Of a stretch of 64,000 bases of DNA, positions 1-7,871 are shown piece after piece (within the stretch, counting starts at the first letter, position 1; each line of letters opens with the position of its first letter). The stretch is from Enterobacteriaceae bacterium B14. Its GTDB lineage: Bacteria > Pseudomonadota > Gammaproteobacteria > Enterobacterales > Enterobacteriaceae. The translations under genes were made by a program, and so were the position numbers. The stretch covers positions 248,001 to 312,000 of the forward strand of contig DF158883.1 of the NCBI GenBank assembly GCA_000307305.1, given 5' to 3'. Under the pieces are notes generated by a model. That model saw nothing but the letters and a program-made list of their open reading frames with translations. It did no database searches and had not been told where the DNA came from.

Positions 1-337
1 GAGAGTAAGCATCATAGTCGGCGTAGGTAACTTGGTATTTGCTGAGAGAGAAGCTATCGATATTTACTTTTTTAACGTCATCGCCTAAATCATAGAAGCC
101 CGCATATTTTTGATCGCCATATTGGCCATCGAACTTACCAAACATAAATGACCCACCAGAAATAAAAACCATCTGCTTTTTCGTTCTGTCGATGAGGGCT
201 GGTGTGAGGTCTTTGGATAGCAATAAGTCGATTTTATTGATCAAATCTAATACTGGCTTATGTACTGCGTCAGAAAATAGCAACCAAGGTAAAATGCCCG
301 CGCATAAAGCGAGTAGGTAATAACGAGATTTAGTCAT
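1..337 (-). CDS. SUMF1/FGE-fold membrane-anchored protein, C-terminal part beyond window
   Basis: Only the first 112 codons are in the window; the gene runs off the left edge. The ATG at 337 lies inside the 3' end of the next gene, with an 8-nt overlap (ATGACTAA), so the two are translationally coupled. The visible protein has a short charged N-terminus, one hydrophobic segment (about residues 6-22) and then a sequence with MVFISGGSFMFG and FSLSKYQVTYADYDAY. These are the first landmarks of the formylglycine-generating-enzyme (SUMF1/PvdO/EgtB) fold. The same landmarks occur in the gene before it, so the two are tandem paralogues. The molecular role is unknown. Proteins of this type are, from memory, often found near type VI secretion effector genes; that link cannot be tested here. 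Confidence 0.75.
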   Translation of the reverse strand, partial: MTKSRYYLLALCAGILPWLLFSDAVHKPVLDLINKIDLLLSKDLTPALIDRTKKQMVFISGGSFMFGKFDGQYGDQKYAGFYDLGDDVKKVNIDSFSLSKYQVTYADYDAYS

Positions 338-1352
338 GATTAGTTACCTTGGTTGGGCTATTAATGACGCAGCGAGCAGTATATTGGCTATAAGTTGAGA
401 TAGGGACTGCCGCCGCGTCAAAATAGCGATCTGATGTGGTGACACCTAAGCCTGATGGGTCGTTGTAATCTTTATAGGGCCGAAGCACTTTTGCTGGTCC
501 TTCATCGCTCAAGTAACCCTTTGCTGGGCCTTGGGGGTCGACAATATTCTCCCCTGTGGGTTTATCTCTGGAATACCAATCTTTCACCCACTCTTGGCCA
601 TTACCAGACATATCGTATAGCCCCAATGGGATGGGAGGAAATTGCCCAACAGCGACGAGATAGCTGCCATTTTCAGAACTAGAGCTAGACATCATTTCGT
701 ATGACGGCGCATTGACACCGCTGTCTATCTTGCCGGTATTCGTAATAAAAGGGACATGTTGGCCTCTATTTCTGGCTACGAATTCCCATTGAGCTTCGGT
801 GGGGAGCGAGAAAGGTTGCTCGGTTAATTTCCCTAACCATTGGCAATAGCCGTTGGCCATCTCCCAGTTAACAATGGCAGGTAACATACTGTTTTTATGA
901 TTCAATTCCCATCGGCTATATTCCAAGTCGTCACTACTATAGGGGTTTTTAAACTGGCCTATATCGGCTTGATAGGTGTCGAAATCCTTATTGGTAATTT
1001 TATACTTCGACATTGAAAAGTGACTTAGTGTGACAGGGTAGGTAGGCACTTGAGCACAAGAGGAGAGGTCTGGAGCGTAATTATCACAATCATCAACCCC
1101 CATAGTAAAAGACCCACCCTCAATAAAGACAGCATTGGCTAGAGCCTGTTGTTTAATCAATGTTTTATTTTGCCGTATGACGTCTGGTGTCATCGCGGTG
1201 GTGATTGAGGGTAATTCTTTACGGTGATAGCTATCGTAGCGTTCAACTATCCAAGTTACTGATTCGTATAGCCCATTGCTCATAAATGTTTGGGATAGAA
1301 AGATGAAGAGTATGGAAAAACTCATCAAGGTTAGTTTGAGTATTTTAGCCAT
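330..1352 (-). CDS. SUMF1/FGE-fold membrane-anchored protein (degenerate active site)
   Basis: This 340-residue protein has an N-terminal hydrophobic helix (about residues 10-25), so it probably faces the periplasm while anchored in the inner membrane. The SUMF1/FGE landmarks are FIEGGSFTMG (about 76-85), SLPTEAQWEFVAR (about 182-194), GLYDMSGNGQEWVKDWYS (about 242-259) and a final ARCV (about 327-330). The usual RGGSW stretch and catalytic cysteine pair before the terminal GFRC are absent, which argues against formylglycine-generating activity and for a binding or structural role. The start has only a poor Shine-Dalgarno sequence. It overlaps its downstream paralogue by 8 nt. Family assignment is strong; function is unknown. 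Confidence 0.8.
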   Translation of the reverse strand: MAKILKLTLMSFSILFIFLSQTFMSNGLYESVTWIVERYDSYHRKELPSITTAMTPDVIRQNKTLIKQQALANAVFIEGGSFTMGVDDCDNYAPDLSSCAQVPTYPVTLSHFSMSKYKITNKDFDTYQADIGQFKNPYSSDDLEYSRWELNHKNSMLPAIVNWEMANGYCQWLGKLTEQPFSLPTEAQWEFVARNRGQHVPFITNTGKIDSGVNAPSYEMMSSSSSENGSYLVAVGQFPPIPLGLYDMSGNGQEWVKDWYSRDKPTGENIVDPQGPAKGYLSDEGPAKVLRPYKDYNDPSGLGVTTSDRYFDAAAVPISTYSQYTARCVINSPTKVTNHD

Positions 1353-1476
1353 AGAGTGAGATGCAGGGCGGTTATAGACGATGAATAACGGAAGATACTA
1401 ACGGTATATAATAGCTGTTGATAGGTTTATTTTTATACAACATTCTATTTGTTCTCTCTCCATTAAGACGAAGGGT

Positions 1477-1505
1477 TTGCCTACTTTATATGTATGTCTT
1501 ACACT
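1477..1505 (+). promoter_or_regulatory. Candidate promoter of the TetR/efflux operon
   Basis: TTGCCT at 1477-1482 and TACACT at 1500-1505 are 17 bp apart, each matching 4 of 6 consensus bases. The -10 element runs into the left end of the large palindrome, so a protein bound there would block transcription. This is a prediction by eye. Confidence 0.45.
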
Positions 1506-1533
1506 AAATGAGAATGATCATTCTCATTTAGTG
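1502..1533. promoter_or_regulatory. 32-bp perfect palindrome, operator of the TetR gene or Fur box
   Basis: Positions 1502-1533 read identically on both strands, with the centre between 1517 and 1518. The core ATGAGAATGATCATTCTCAT resembles a ferric-uptake-regulator (Fur) box, rich in GAAT/ATTC steps. It lies over the candidate -10 and 12 bp before the start codon of a TetR-family gene, which is also the classic place for a TetR autoregulatory operator. Either reading predicts repression of the regulator-pump operon. I cannot choose between them from sequence alone. Confidence 0.7.
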
Positions 1534-1545
1534 GAGCAATAGAAT

Positions 1546-2148
1546 ATGTCTCAGCCCAGTACGCAGCGTGAAATACGAGCCTGTGAACGAAAGGATCATA
1601 TTATTGCTGCCGCGAGAACCTGCTTTCGTCGCTACGGTTTTCACGGTGCAGGTATGGCGGAGATTGCTAAGGTTTCTCAACTTAGCGTCGGGCAGATCTA
1701 CCGCGATTTCACCAATAAAGATGCGATTATCGAAGAGATTGTTCGTCGTATTGTCACTGATAAGATGCAATTTATTGCGAGTGATGAACCGAGTTTTGAG
1801 CGTTTGGCCTATGATCTCTCTTATCGAGCCTTGGCTAGTGACCCACAAAGGGGTGAGGACGACAGAGCATTAATGCTAGAGGTGGCAGCGGAGGCTACTC
1901 GCAACCCTAGGGTTGCACAAATCATGCGGGATGCTGATGAACGGCTTTTTCGTCAGACAAGCGATATGTTGATGCATTTGTACCCTAATCTATCCGCCCA
2001 GCAGATTGCTGCGCGGGTTGAATTGATTGCTGTGATGAGTGAAGGCACGGATTTTAGAATGCTGACGATGCGAAAATTTGAGCAAAAACAGCTTTGTGAA
2101 CTCTATAAGCAGATAATTTTAAATGTGTTCCCTTTAATGGATACTTAA
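1546..2148 (+). CDS. TetR/AcrR-family transcriptional regulator
   Basis: A 200-residue protein with a TetR-type N-terminal DNA-binding domain. The helix-turn-helix lies near residues 35-60 (MAEIAKVSQLSVGQIYRDF, followed by NKDAIIEEIV). The rest is an alpha-helical ligand domain with no recognisable specificity. The ATG at 1546 has a good ribosome site (GGAG at 1533-1536). Its stop overlaps the next start (TAATG), so it is coupled to a Bcr/CflA-type efflux pump, whose expression it probably represses with its own through the palindrome just upstream. The inducer is unknown. Confidence 0.88.
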   Translation: MSQPSTQREIRACERKDHIIAAARTCFRRYGFHGAGMAEIAKVSQLSVGQIYRDFTNKDAIIEEIVRRIVTDKMQFIASDEPSFERLAYDLSYRALASDPQRGEDDRALMLEVAAEATRNPRVAQIMRDADERLFRQTSDMLMHLYPNLSAQQIAARVELIAVMSEGTDFRMLTMRKFEQKQLCELYKQIILNVFPLMDT

Positions 2149-3350
2149 TGAAACCGACGATAAGCAAGCAGTTTAATTATGTTTTAGTTCTGGGGTTGCT
2201 AGCCTCGCTTGGCCCCCTTTGTATCGATCTTTATCTTCCCGCGTTACCTGAATTGGCAGGAGACTTAAAGACAACAACGGCATTCGCTCAGCTAAGCCTA
2301 ACCGCAGGATTACTTGGTTTAGGGCTAGGGCAGCTTGTTTTTGGGCCTTTGAGCGACAAAATTGGCCGTATGCGTCCTCTCCTTATTTCGCTGGCGGCAT
2401 TGATAGCGACCTCTGCATGGTGTGCATTTGCCCCTAATATTGAGCAATTACTTGTTGCCCGATTGCTTCAGGGGATTGCTGGAGCTGGTGGTGCGGTGTT
2501 GTCACGAGCGATAGCCAGAGATCTCTATTATGGGCATGAGCTGACTAGATTCTTTGCTCTGCTAATGTTGGTTAATGGGCTAGCCCCGATTGTGGCGCCG
2601 GTGTTTGGTGGCGCAATGCTCACCATAATGGACTGGCGTGGCATATTTGTTGTTCTGGCTGCTATTTCTGTACTGTTATTCGTCCTTGCGAAGTGGAGGT
2701 TGCAGGAGACGCTGCCGCAAGATCGTCGCATTCAGGGTGGTGCGGTGAGTATGATCAAATCTATTTTGGGGCTGTTTAAAGAGCGTCAGTTTATGGGGCT
2801 CTGTTTGGCTCAGGGGTTTGTTGGCGCAGGGATGTTTGCTTATATCGGAGCATCCTCTTTTGTGCTTCAGGATATTTATCAACTTAGCCCGCAGATGTTC
2901 AGCTTCTGTTTTGCTGTGAATGGTATCGGGCTGATTTTTGCCGCTCAGATTTCGACGAGAGTGAGCCAGCATTTTGGTGAAATGTATGTGGTGAAGTGTG
3001 GGCTAATTATTGCTGGTGTATCGGCATTATTGCTACTACTGGCCAGTGCATTTCAGGCACCGCTCATCGTGTTGCTCATCGCACTATTTTTCTCCGTTAT
3101 TGTTATGGGCATTGTTGCTCCTAATGCCTCATCGCTTGCTATGCAGAGCCAAGGTAAAAATGCAGGCAGTGCTTCAGCACTTATTGGCGTGAGTATGTTT
3201 TTACTGGGGGCTATCAGCGTCCCTGTAACAGGGTTGAATGGAACATCGGCGGTGTCTATGGCAATGACTATTTTGGGTTGCTATATATTGGCGCTCGTTT
3301 TCTTTCTGTTATTGGTAAGAAAAGATTCGGGTAGTAAAACAGACGAATAA
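2148..3350 (+). CDS. Bcr/CflA-family MFS drug/solute exporter
   Basis: A 400-residue inner-membrane protein with about 12 transmembrane segments. It carries the N-terminal signature of the DHA1 Bcr/CflA subfamily (LGPLCIDLYLPALPELA, residues 21-37), the loop motif GPLSDKIGRMRPLL after TM2, and the TM4/TM5 motifs of drug:H+ antiporters. It probably expels a toxic compound using the proton gradient; the substrate is unknown. Its start overlaps the stop of the TetR gene by one base, making a two-gene operon. No strong terminator is visible before leuX. Confidence 0.88.
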   Translation: MKPTISKQFNYVLVLGLLASLGPLCIDLYLPALPELAGDLKTTTAFAQLSLTAGLLGLGLGQLVFGPLSDKIGRMRPLLISLAALIATSAWCAFAPNIEQLLVARLLQGIAGAGGAVLSRAIARDLYYGHELTRFFALLMLVNGLAPIVAPVFGGAMLTIMDWRGIFVVLAAISVLLFVLAKWRLQETLPQDRRIQGGAVSMIKSILGLFKERQFMGLCLAQGFVGAGMFAYIGASSFVLQDIYQLSPQMFSFCFAVNGIGLIFAAQISTRVSQHFGEMYVVKCGLIIAGVSALLLLLASAFQAPLIVLLIALFFSVIVMGIVAPNASSLAMQSQGKNAGSASALIGVSMFLLGAISVPVTGLNGTSAVSMAMTILGCYILALVFFLLLVRKDSGSKTDE

Positions 3351-3431
3351 TCGAGTAATTCCGATAAATACTTTGCCTGATACAGTACTGATTATTTTAA
3401 AGGCAGTTAGGTGAATTTTAAGGGATAAGTC

Positions 3432-3459
3432 TTGCGTGGTTGCGTTGGCTAGGTATAAT
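3432..3459 (+). promoter_or_regulatory. Candidate leuX promoter
   Basis: TTGCGT at 3432-3437 and a perfect TATAAT at 3454-3459 are 16 bp apart. The -10 lies 28 bp before the mature tRNA 5' end, a normal spacing for a tRNA gene. Confidence 0.6.
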
Positions 3460-3486
3460 GCCAACGTTTTCCGCGTAGTACTCAGT

Positions 3487-3571
3487 GCCTGAGTGGCGAA
3501 ATCGGTAGACGCAGTTGATTCAAAATCAACCGCCTTCGGGTGTGCCGGTTCGAGTCCGGCCTCAGGCACCA
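3487..3571 (+). tRNA. leuX: tRNA-Leu (anticodon CAA), leuX
   Basis: An 85-nt class II tRNA. The acceptor stem is GCCTGAG/CTCAGGC with discriminator A and an encoded CCA at 3569-3571. The anticodon loop TTCAAAA lies between stems GTTGA and TCAAC, giving anticodon CAA. There is a long variable arm as in all leucine tRNAs and a T arm GCCGG-TTCGAGT-CCGGC. It decodes UUG. leuX is a well-known integration site for genomic islands, but the 3' flank here runs within 300 bp into trpR and carries no integrase, so the site is unoccupied in this strain. Confidence 0.97.
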
Positions 3572-3584
3572 TACGCATATAAAT

Positions 3585-3608
3585 AGACGTCTACTGACGT
3601 CTTTTTTT
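3585..3608 (+). terminator. Rho-independent terminator of leuX
   Basis: A 7-bp stem AGACGTC/GACGTCT with a TACT loop is followed by seven T residues, 14 bp after the tRNA CCA end. Confidence 0.75.
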
Positions 3609-3836
3609 ATTTTTATAAATCCTCCTTAATTTTCGTGCTATCCCTTTCAAGAATTTAAGTAAAAATTTTATAAAACAATTAATTATAGTTAATTGATATC
3701 ATTGCTCTATCCTTGACATCGCTTATGTGTGGTATCTAGCTTAAAACTAGGGCCTATGTATACAGATAAGAACGGTATTGCCTGCTTTGCCTAAATTCTC
3801 TCTGTTAGGGCGTTACGAAAGTTCATGATATGCTTT

Positions 3837-3854
3837 GTACTAGTTAAATAGTAT
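3837..3854 (+). promoter_or_regulatory. trp operator in front of trpR
   Basis: GTACTAGTTAAATAGTAT is an imperfect palindrome containing CTAGTT, close to the trp-operator core CTAGTTAACTAG. It lies 12 bp before trpR and covers a possible -10 (TGTACT, 3836-3841, with TTACGA 17 bp upstream). This fits the known autoregulation of trpR by tryptophan-bound repressor. Confidence 0.75.
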
Positions 3855-3866
3855 GCTGGAGATAAC

Positions 3867-4184
3867 ATGTCAGAGAAAGCCCCTTCAACAGCGATATCTG
3901 ATGATCAGCATCAGGCAAATTGGCACCAATTCATGCAATTAATGCAACGCGCTTTAGGTGAAGGCGTACAAGAGCCTTTATTACAGCTTCTGCTTACGCC
4001 AGATGAGCGTGATTCTCTCGGTACTCGAGTAAGGATTATTCAGGAGTTGATGCGTGGGGAACTGAGCCAGCGAGAGCTAAAGAGCCAGCTTGGTGCAGGT
4101 ATCGCAACGATTACTCGTGGATCTAATAGCCTTAAGATGGCGACACCAGAATTGAAACAGTGGCTAGAAGAGCAATTACTCTAG
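3867..4184 (+). CDS. trpR: Trp operon repressor
   Basis: TrpR binds tryptophan and then represses the trp operon, aroH, mtr and its own gene. The 105 residues match the family length (108 in E. coli). The helix-turn-helix is the region [23 protein letters not shown] (about 70-92), and the [16 protein letters not shown] segment forms the core helix of the intertwined dimer. GGAGA at 3858-3862 is the ribosome site. A trp operator lies directly upstream. The lytic transglycosylase gene slt, which precedes trpR in E. coli, is absent here; leuX takes its place. Confidence 0.96.
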   Translation: MSEKAPSTAISDDQHQANWHQFMQLMQRALGEGVQEPLLQLLLTPDERDSLGTRVRIIQELMRGELSQRELKSQLGAGIATITRGSNSLKMATPELKQWLEEQLL

Positions 4185-4210
4185 TGCTCGCGGTGATGAA
4201 AAGGTAGTGA

Positions 4211-4246
4211 GAGCAACAGGGAGGGTGTTTACCAGCCCTGTTGCTC
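4211..4246. terminator. Hairpin between trpR and yjjX, probable terminator
   Basis: An 11-bp perfect stem (GAGCAACAGGG/CCCTGTTGCTC) with a 14-nt loop lies between two convergent genes. There is no T run on either side, so its efficiency is uncertain. Confidence 0.5.
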
Positions 4247-4273
4247 GTTGGTATCGAGTAAATACACCAAGAG

Positions 4274-4801
4274 TTACTCTAATGCTGTGCGATAAATTTC
4301 GTTACTAAAGGGGGCTAGGGCAAGGATCACTGCCTGTTGGTAAACACCGCAGCGGCTCAGGCGACCGTGAGTAAATACACCGACCGCCCCACCTTTAGAT
4401 TTAATATCTTCAATGCCTGTCAGACGCTCCATTTCCTCTCCTAACTCGCGCCCGTGATGGATCCCTTCCATAATAACAGGGGGTAACATTAAGCTGGCTG
4501 ATCGGGCTTCTCCACGTTGGACATTGTTTTCAACCACTATCCATGCGAAAGTCATATCATCTTCTATGCCGGCTTCAATGCCGACCCAGAAGTTAGCTTC
4601 GGGCCGAACTTGCCGCGCAGTCATTACACGCTGCCTTGCTCCAGTTCGGGTTTCGAGATTGCCTAGTGGTTGTTTAGATACGCCGCTGTCGACGTCGACA
4701 CCTTCAATGCGGCAATGTTGTTCGCCAAAAAGGTCATGAAAGGCGGCTGTGATGGCCTCGATCTTCGCTGGATTGATAGTTGCTGCTACAACGTGATACA
4801 T
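4274..4801 (-). CDS. yjjX: Inosine/xanthosine triphosphatase
   Basis: YjjX hydrolyses non-canonical purine nucleoside triphosphates (ITP, XTP) so they are not built into nucleic acid. The protein begins [17 protein letters not shown], the nucleotide-binding start of the family, and carries [12 protein letters not shown] (about 93-104) and [14 protein letters not shown] near the end. The reading frame extends nine codons further upstream (to 4828), but ATG 4801 gives 175 residues and aligns with the known E. coli start, so I prefer it. It is convergent with trpR and divergent from gpmB. Confidence 0.93.
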   Translation of the reverse strand: MYHVVAATINPAKIEAITAAFHDLFGEQHCRIEGVDVDSGVSKQPLGNLETRTGARQRVMTARQVRPEANFWVGIEAGIEDDMTFAWIVVENNVQRGEARSASLMLPPVIMEGIHHGRELGEEMERLTGIEDIKSKGGAVGVFTHGRLSRCGVYQQAVILALAPFSNEIYRTALE

Positions 4802-4855
4802 AACAAGATTAGCACTCTGATTGTCCAATTTGGTGCATTATAACGGAAAAAGCAT

Positions 4856-5503
4856 ATGACACAGGTATACCTTATTCGGCATGGTGAAACAGAATGGAAT
4901 GCGGCACGCCGTATTCAGGGGCAATCTGATAGCCCATTGACCGCTCATGGAGTAGCTCAGGCCAAGCTGGTAGCGCAACGGCTGCGTACTGCGGGCATTA
5001 CTCATGTCATTACCAGTGATTTGGGTAGGACTCAAAAAACTGCACAAATTTTAGCAGATGCCTGTGGTTGCGATATTATTTTAGAGCCTCGCTTGCGTGA
5101 ATTACACATGGGGATTTTAGAAGAGCGGGGTCTAGACACGCTGACGGCTGAAGAAGAGTTATGGCGTAAGCAGATGGTCGATGGTACGCCTGATGGCAGA
5201 ATCCCTCAGGGTGAATCGATGGCTGAATTAGCGGGAAGAATGCGAGCAGCATTAGATAGCACGCTATCGTTACCTGAAGGTAGTATTCCAGCTTTGGTAA
5301 GTCACGGTATCGCCTTAAGCTGTTTAATCGGGAATATTATTGGCCTGCAGCCTTCAGCTGAGCGTCGATTACGTTTAAGAAATTGCTCTATTTCACTTGT
5401 GGAATATCAGACTAGCCCTTGGCTTGCTCAAGGGTGGATTGTTGAAACTGCAGGAGAAACCAGTCATCTGGTCTCACCCGCGTTAGATGAGCAACAATTT
5501 TAA
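4856..5503 (+). CDS. gpmB: Phosphoglycerate mutase-like phosphatase GpmB
   Basis: A 215-residue member of the histidine phosphatase superfamily. The catalytic RHGETEWN motif is at residues 8-15, the second arm is the ITSDLGRTQKTA region, the acid is in LRELHMG, and the second catalytic histidine is in LVSHGIAL (about 145). It is classed as cofactor-dependent phosphoglycerate mutase 2, although E. coli GpmB acts as a broad phosphatase. The ATG is separated by only a short spacer from divergent yjjX. Its 3' end overlaps convergent rob by 4 nt. Confidence 0.93.
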   Translation: MTQVYLIRHGETEWNAARRIQGQSDSPLTAHGVAQAKLVAQRLRTAGITHVITSDLGRTQKTAQILADACGCDIILEPRLRELHMGILEERGLDTLTAEEELWRKQMVDGTPDGRIPQGESMAELAGRMRAALDSTLSLPEGSIPALVSHGIALSCLIGNIIGLQPSAERRLRLRNCSISLVEYQTSPWLAQGWIVETAGETSHLVSPALDEQQF

Positions 5504-6366
5504 CGAATAATAGGGATAAGATATTCACAGCGGAACGTCGTTGGTGGGTTTTCTTTGCTGGCTTCGCTATCGAGATGGAAGATTTCGATATCGTAGCCTT
5601 TACGGCGGGTTAACCCCAGCTTTGGCACACAAGTGCCATACACTGTCAGGATAAAGCGCTGTAGCTCTTCGGGCGCCCCTTCATAGTTAAACTGTACATA
5701 TTCACCGCTTTTTAAGGTGATAGGCTCGCCTTCCAGATTATCTGGGCGATGTTCTGGTGAAATGGCTGTGGTATACAGGATATCCTGTTCATCGTCTTTA
5801 TCTAAGCTTTGACGTGAATGGTGCAGGCCATAGAGTACAGGTGGAACAGACGCGACATTTCCGAGATACTGAGTCCAGAAGTGTTTGCGAAGATCACTAC
5901 GGCTGGCAGAAAGTTGCTCAAGAGAACAGCTATAGCTTTGGGTTATACCAACGAGCTGTTTTTCTGGAATAGAAACGAAATGTGCTTCCGGTAATGGGTC
6001 TTGCCCCATGCGTATTGGTGAGCAAATCCCGATAGAGCACCACTCTTCAGAACGTCTGTAATATGCAGGGGTTTGGTTAAATTGTTTTTTAAATGCACGA
6101 GTAAACGTTTGTTGGGAATCGAAACGATACTGTAGTGCAATATCTAATATTGGACGGCTGGTTAAGCGCAATGCCACGGCGGCTTTAGAGAGCCTTCTTG
6201 CTCTTATATATGCGCCAATAGCGTTACCAGTGACTTCTTTAAACATCCTCTGTAAGTGCCATTTTGAATAACCTGCCTTCGCTGCAACATTATCAAGCGA
6301 TAAAGGCTGGTCTAAATGACCTTCGAGCCAGTCTAGTAAGTCGCGAATGATACTGGCTTGATCCAT
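5500..6366 (-). CDS. rob: AraC-family transcriptional activator Rob (right origin-binding protein)
   Basis: Rob activates the marA/soxS/rob regulon (efflux, superoxide and acid resistance) and was first found binding at oriC. The 288 residues have an N-terminal pair of AraC-type helix-turn-helix motifs (about 1-105; KAGYSKWHLQRMFKEVTG and QYRFDSQQTFTRAFKKQFN) and a C-terminal GyrI-like ligand-binding domain (about 125-288) ending in FRCEYLIPI. In E. coli the ligand domain binds bile salts and fatty acids. It is convergent with gpmB and divergent from creA. Confidence 0.95.
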   Translation of the reverse strand: MDQASIIRDLLDWLEGHLDQPLSLDNVAAKAGYSKWHLQRMFKEVTGNAIGAYIRARRLSKAAVALRLTSRPILDIALQYRFDSQQTFTRAFKKQFNQTPAYYRRSEEWCSIGICSPIRMGQDPLPEAHFVSIPEKQLVGITQSYSCSLEQLSASRSDLRKHFWTQYLGNVASVPPVLYGLHHSRQSLDKDDEQDILYTTAISPEHRPDNLEGEPITLKSGEYVQFNYEGAPEELQRFILTVYGTCVPKLGLTRRKGYDIEIFHLDSEASKENPPTTFRCEYLIPIIR

Positions 6367-6596
6367 AAATTCTTGTCCTCAGATACTAAAAATTACCTAA
6401 AATAGAGCGCAGAATTCCATGATAGCAATTTTTTGCCGTTTTTGATCTTCTTTTGATTTTTTAGAGTAGATTATAAGAGAGAAAAATTGCAACGAAATAA
6501 CGTCTGGATATGAACTTATCACTCAACGTCATATTCTAGCGCGTAGGTAAATCTAAAAAGGTGCATTTTCATCATTAATCGGCGTGAGGTAGTTAA

Positions 6597-7085
6597 GTGA
6601 TAAATAGAATTACATCCCTATGTGCTTTTTTGGCACTAGGCATTGGTGCGGCTCAAGCTGAAGAGATTGGTTCTGTTGATACGGTTTTTAAACTGTTGGG
6701 GCCAGACCATAAAATAGTGATAGAAGCATTTGATGATCCTGATGTTTCTAATGTGACATGCTATATCAGCCGTGCAAAAACAGGTGGAATTAAAGGGGGA
6801 TTAGGGCTGGCCGAAGATACAGCAGACGCGGCAATTTCATGCCAACAAGTTGGCCCTATAACGTTGAGTGAGAGAGTTAAAAACCGTAAAGCAGACGGTG
6901 AAGTCGTATTTCGTAAACGAACGTCTTTAGTCTTTAAGAAACTTCAGGTTGTACGTTTTTATGATGATAAACGGCATAGTCTGGTTTATCTGACTTACTC
7001 CGATAAAGTTGTTGATGGTTCGCCAAAAAATGCATTAAGTGCGGTGCCAATTATGCCTTGGGTTGCTAGTACAGCACCACAGTAA
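6597..7085 (+). CDS. creA: CreA family periplasmic protein
   Basis: A 162-residue protein with a cleavable signal (hydrophobic core about 7-20, cleavage after AQA). The conserved CreA body includes [42 protein letters not shown], with two cysteines that probably form a disulfide. The biochemical function is unknown. The start is a GTG with GAGG seven bases upstream. In E. coli creA heads creABCD, with the CreBC two-component system; here creA stands alone and runs into a terminator shared with arcA. Confidence 0.92.
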   Translation: MINRITSLCAFLALGIGAAQAEEIGSVDTVFKLLGPDHKIVIEAFDDPDVSNVTCYISRAKTGGIKGGLGLAEDTADAAISCQQVGPITLSERVKNRKADGEVVFRKRTSLVFKKLQVVRFYDDKRHSLVYLTYSDKVVDGSPKNALSAVPIMPWVASTAPQ

Positions 7086-7104
7086 CTATGGCAGCAAAAG
7101 GCCC

Positions 7105-7138
7105 AAAAAATAAAGCCAGCATATGTGCTGGCTTTTTT
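7105..7138. terminator. Bidirectional terminator between creA and arcA
   Basis: A 10-bp perfect stem AAAGCCAGCA/TGCTGGCTTT with a TATG loop has an A run on its left and a T run on its right. It can terminate creA on the plus strand and arcA on the minus strand. Confidence 0.88.
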
Positions 7139-7154
7139 AATATGTGAAGATAAA

Positions 7155-7871
7155 TTAATCTTCTAGATCGCCACAGAAGCGATAACCCTCACCGTGGATC
7201 GTTGCAATGATTTCTGGCGTATCAGCAATCGACTCAAAGTGTTTGCGGATACGACGAATCGTTACGTCAACAGTACGATCGTGCGGCTTAAGTTCACGGC
7301 CTGTCATCTTTTTCAGGAGATCGGCACGAGATTGGATCTTACCCGGGTTCTCACAGAAGTGCAGCATGGCACGAAACTCACTACGAGGCAGCTTATATTG
7401 CTCACCTGTAGGATTAATAAGAGAACGGCTATTAATATCTAATTCCCACCCGTTAAACTTATAGCTTTCGACCAAGCGACGCTCTTCACCAACGTTGCCC
7501 AGATTCATCGTTCTGGAAAGCAGGTTACGAGCACGAATGGTAAGTTCGCGCGGGTTAAACGGTTTGGTGATGTAATCATCAGCGCCAATTTCCAAACCGA
7601 GAATTTTATCCACTTCGTTGTCACGTCCTGTTAGAAACATGAGTGCAACGTTAGCTTGTTCACGGAGTTCACGAGCAAGCAACAAACCATTTTTACCCGG
7701 TAAGTTGATATCCATGATCACCAGATTAATATCGTTATCGGATAAAATCTGATGCATTTCAGCGCCGTCATTGGCCTCATGAACGATATAGCCTTCCGCC
7801 TCGAAAATGCTTTTAAGTGTGTTACGAGTAACTAGCTCGTCTTCGACGATCAGAATATGCGGAGTCTGCAT
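7155..7871 (-). CDS. arcA: Response regulator ArcA (aerobic respiration control)
   Basis: ArcA is the DNA-binding partner of the membrane kinase ArcB and represses aerobic metabolism genes under low oxygen. The 238 residues match the E. coli length. The receiver domain (1-120) has the acidic pair in VEDE (10-13), phospho-acceptor Asp54 in [10 protein letters not shown], and Lys in TKPFNPRE. The OmpR-type winged helix (about 137-232) includes [14 protein letters not shown] and [14 protein letters not shown]. The 5' region is over 350 nt long before the likely promoter. Confidence 0.97.
   Translation of the reverse strand: MQTPHILIVEDELVTRNTLKSIFEAEGYIVHEANDGAEMHQILSDNDINLVIMDINLPGKNGLLLARELREQANVALMFLTGRDNEVDKILGLEIGADDYITKPFNPRELTIRARNLLSRTMNLGNVGEERRLVESYKFNGWELDINSRSLINPTGEQYKLPRSEFRAMLHFCENPGKIQSRADLLKKMTGRELKPHDRTVDVTIRRIRKHFESIADTPEIIATIHGEGYRFCGDLED

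Noticed and set aside
3309-3578. 89-codon minus-strand frame across the leuX tRNA
   Set aside because: It is an antisense translation of the tRNA and the end of the MFS gene, a common artefact that gives a peptide containing EAGLEPAHPKAVDFES.
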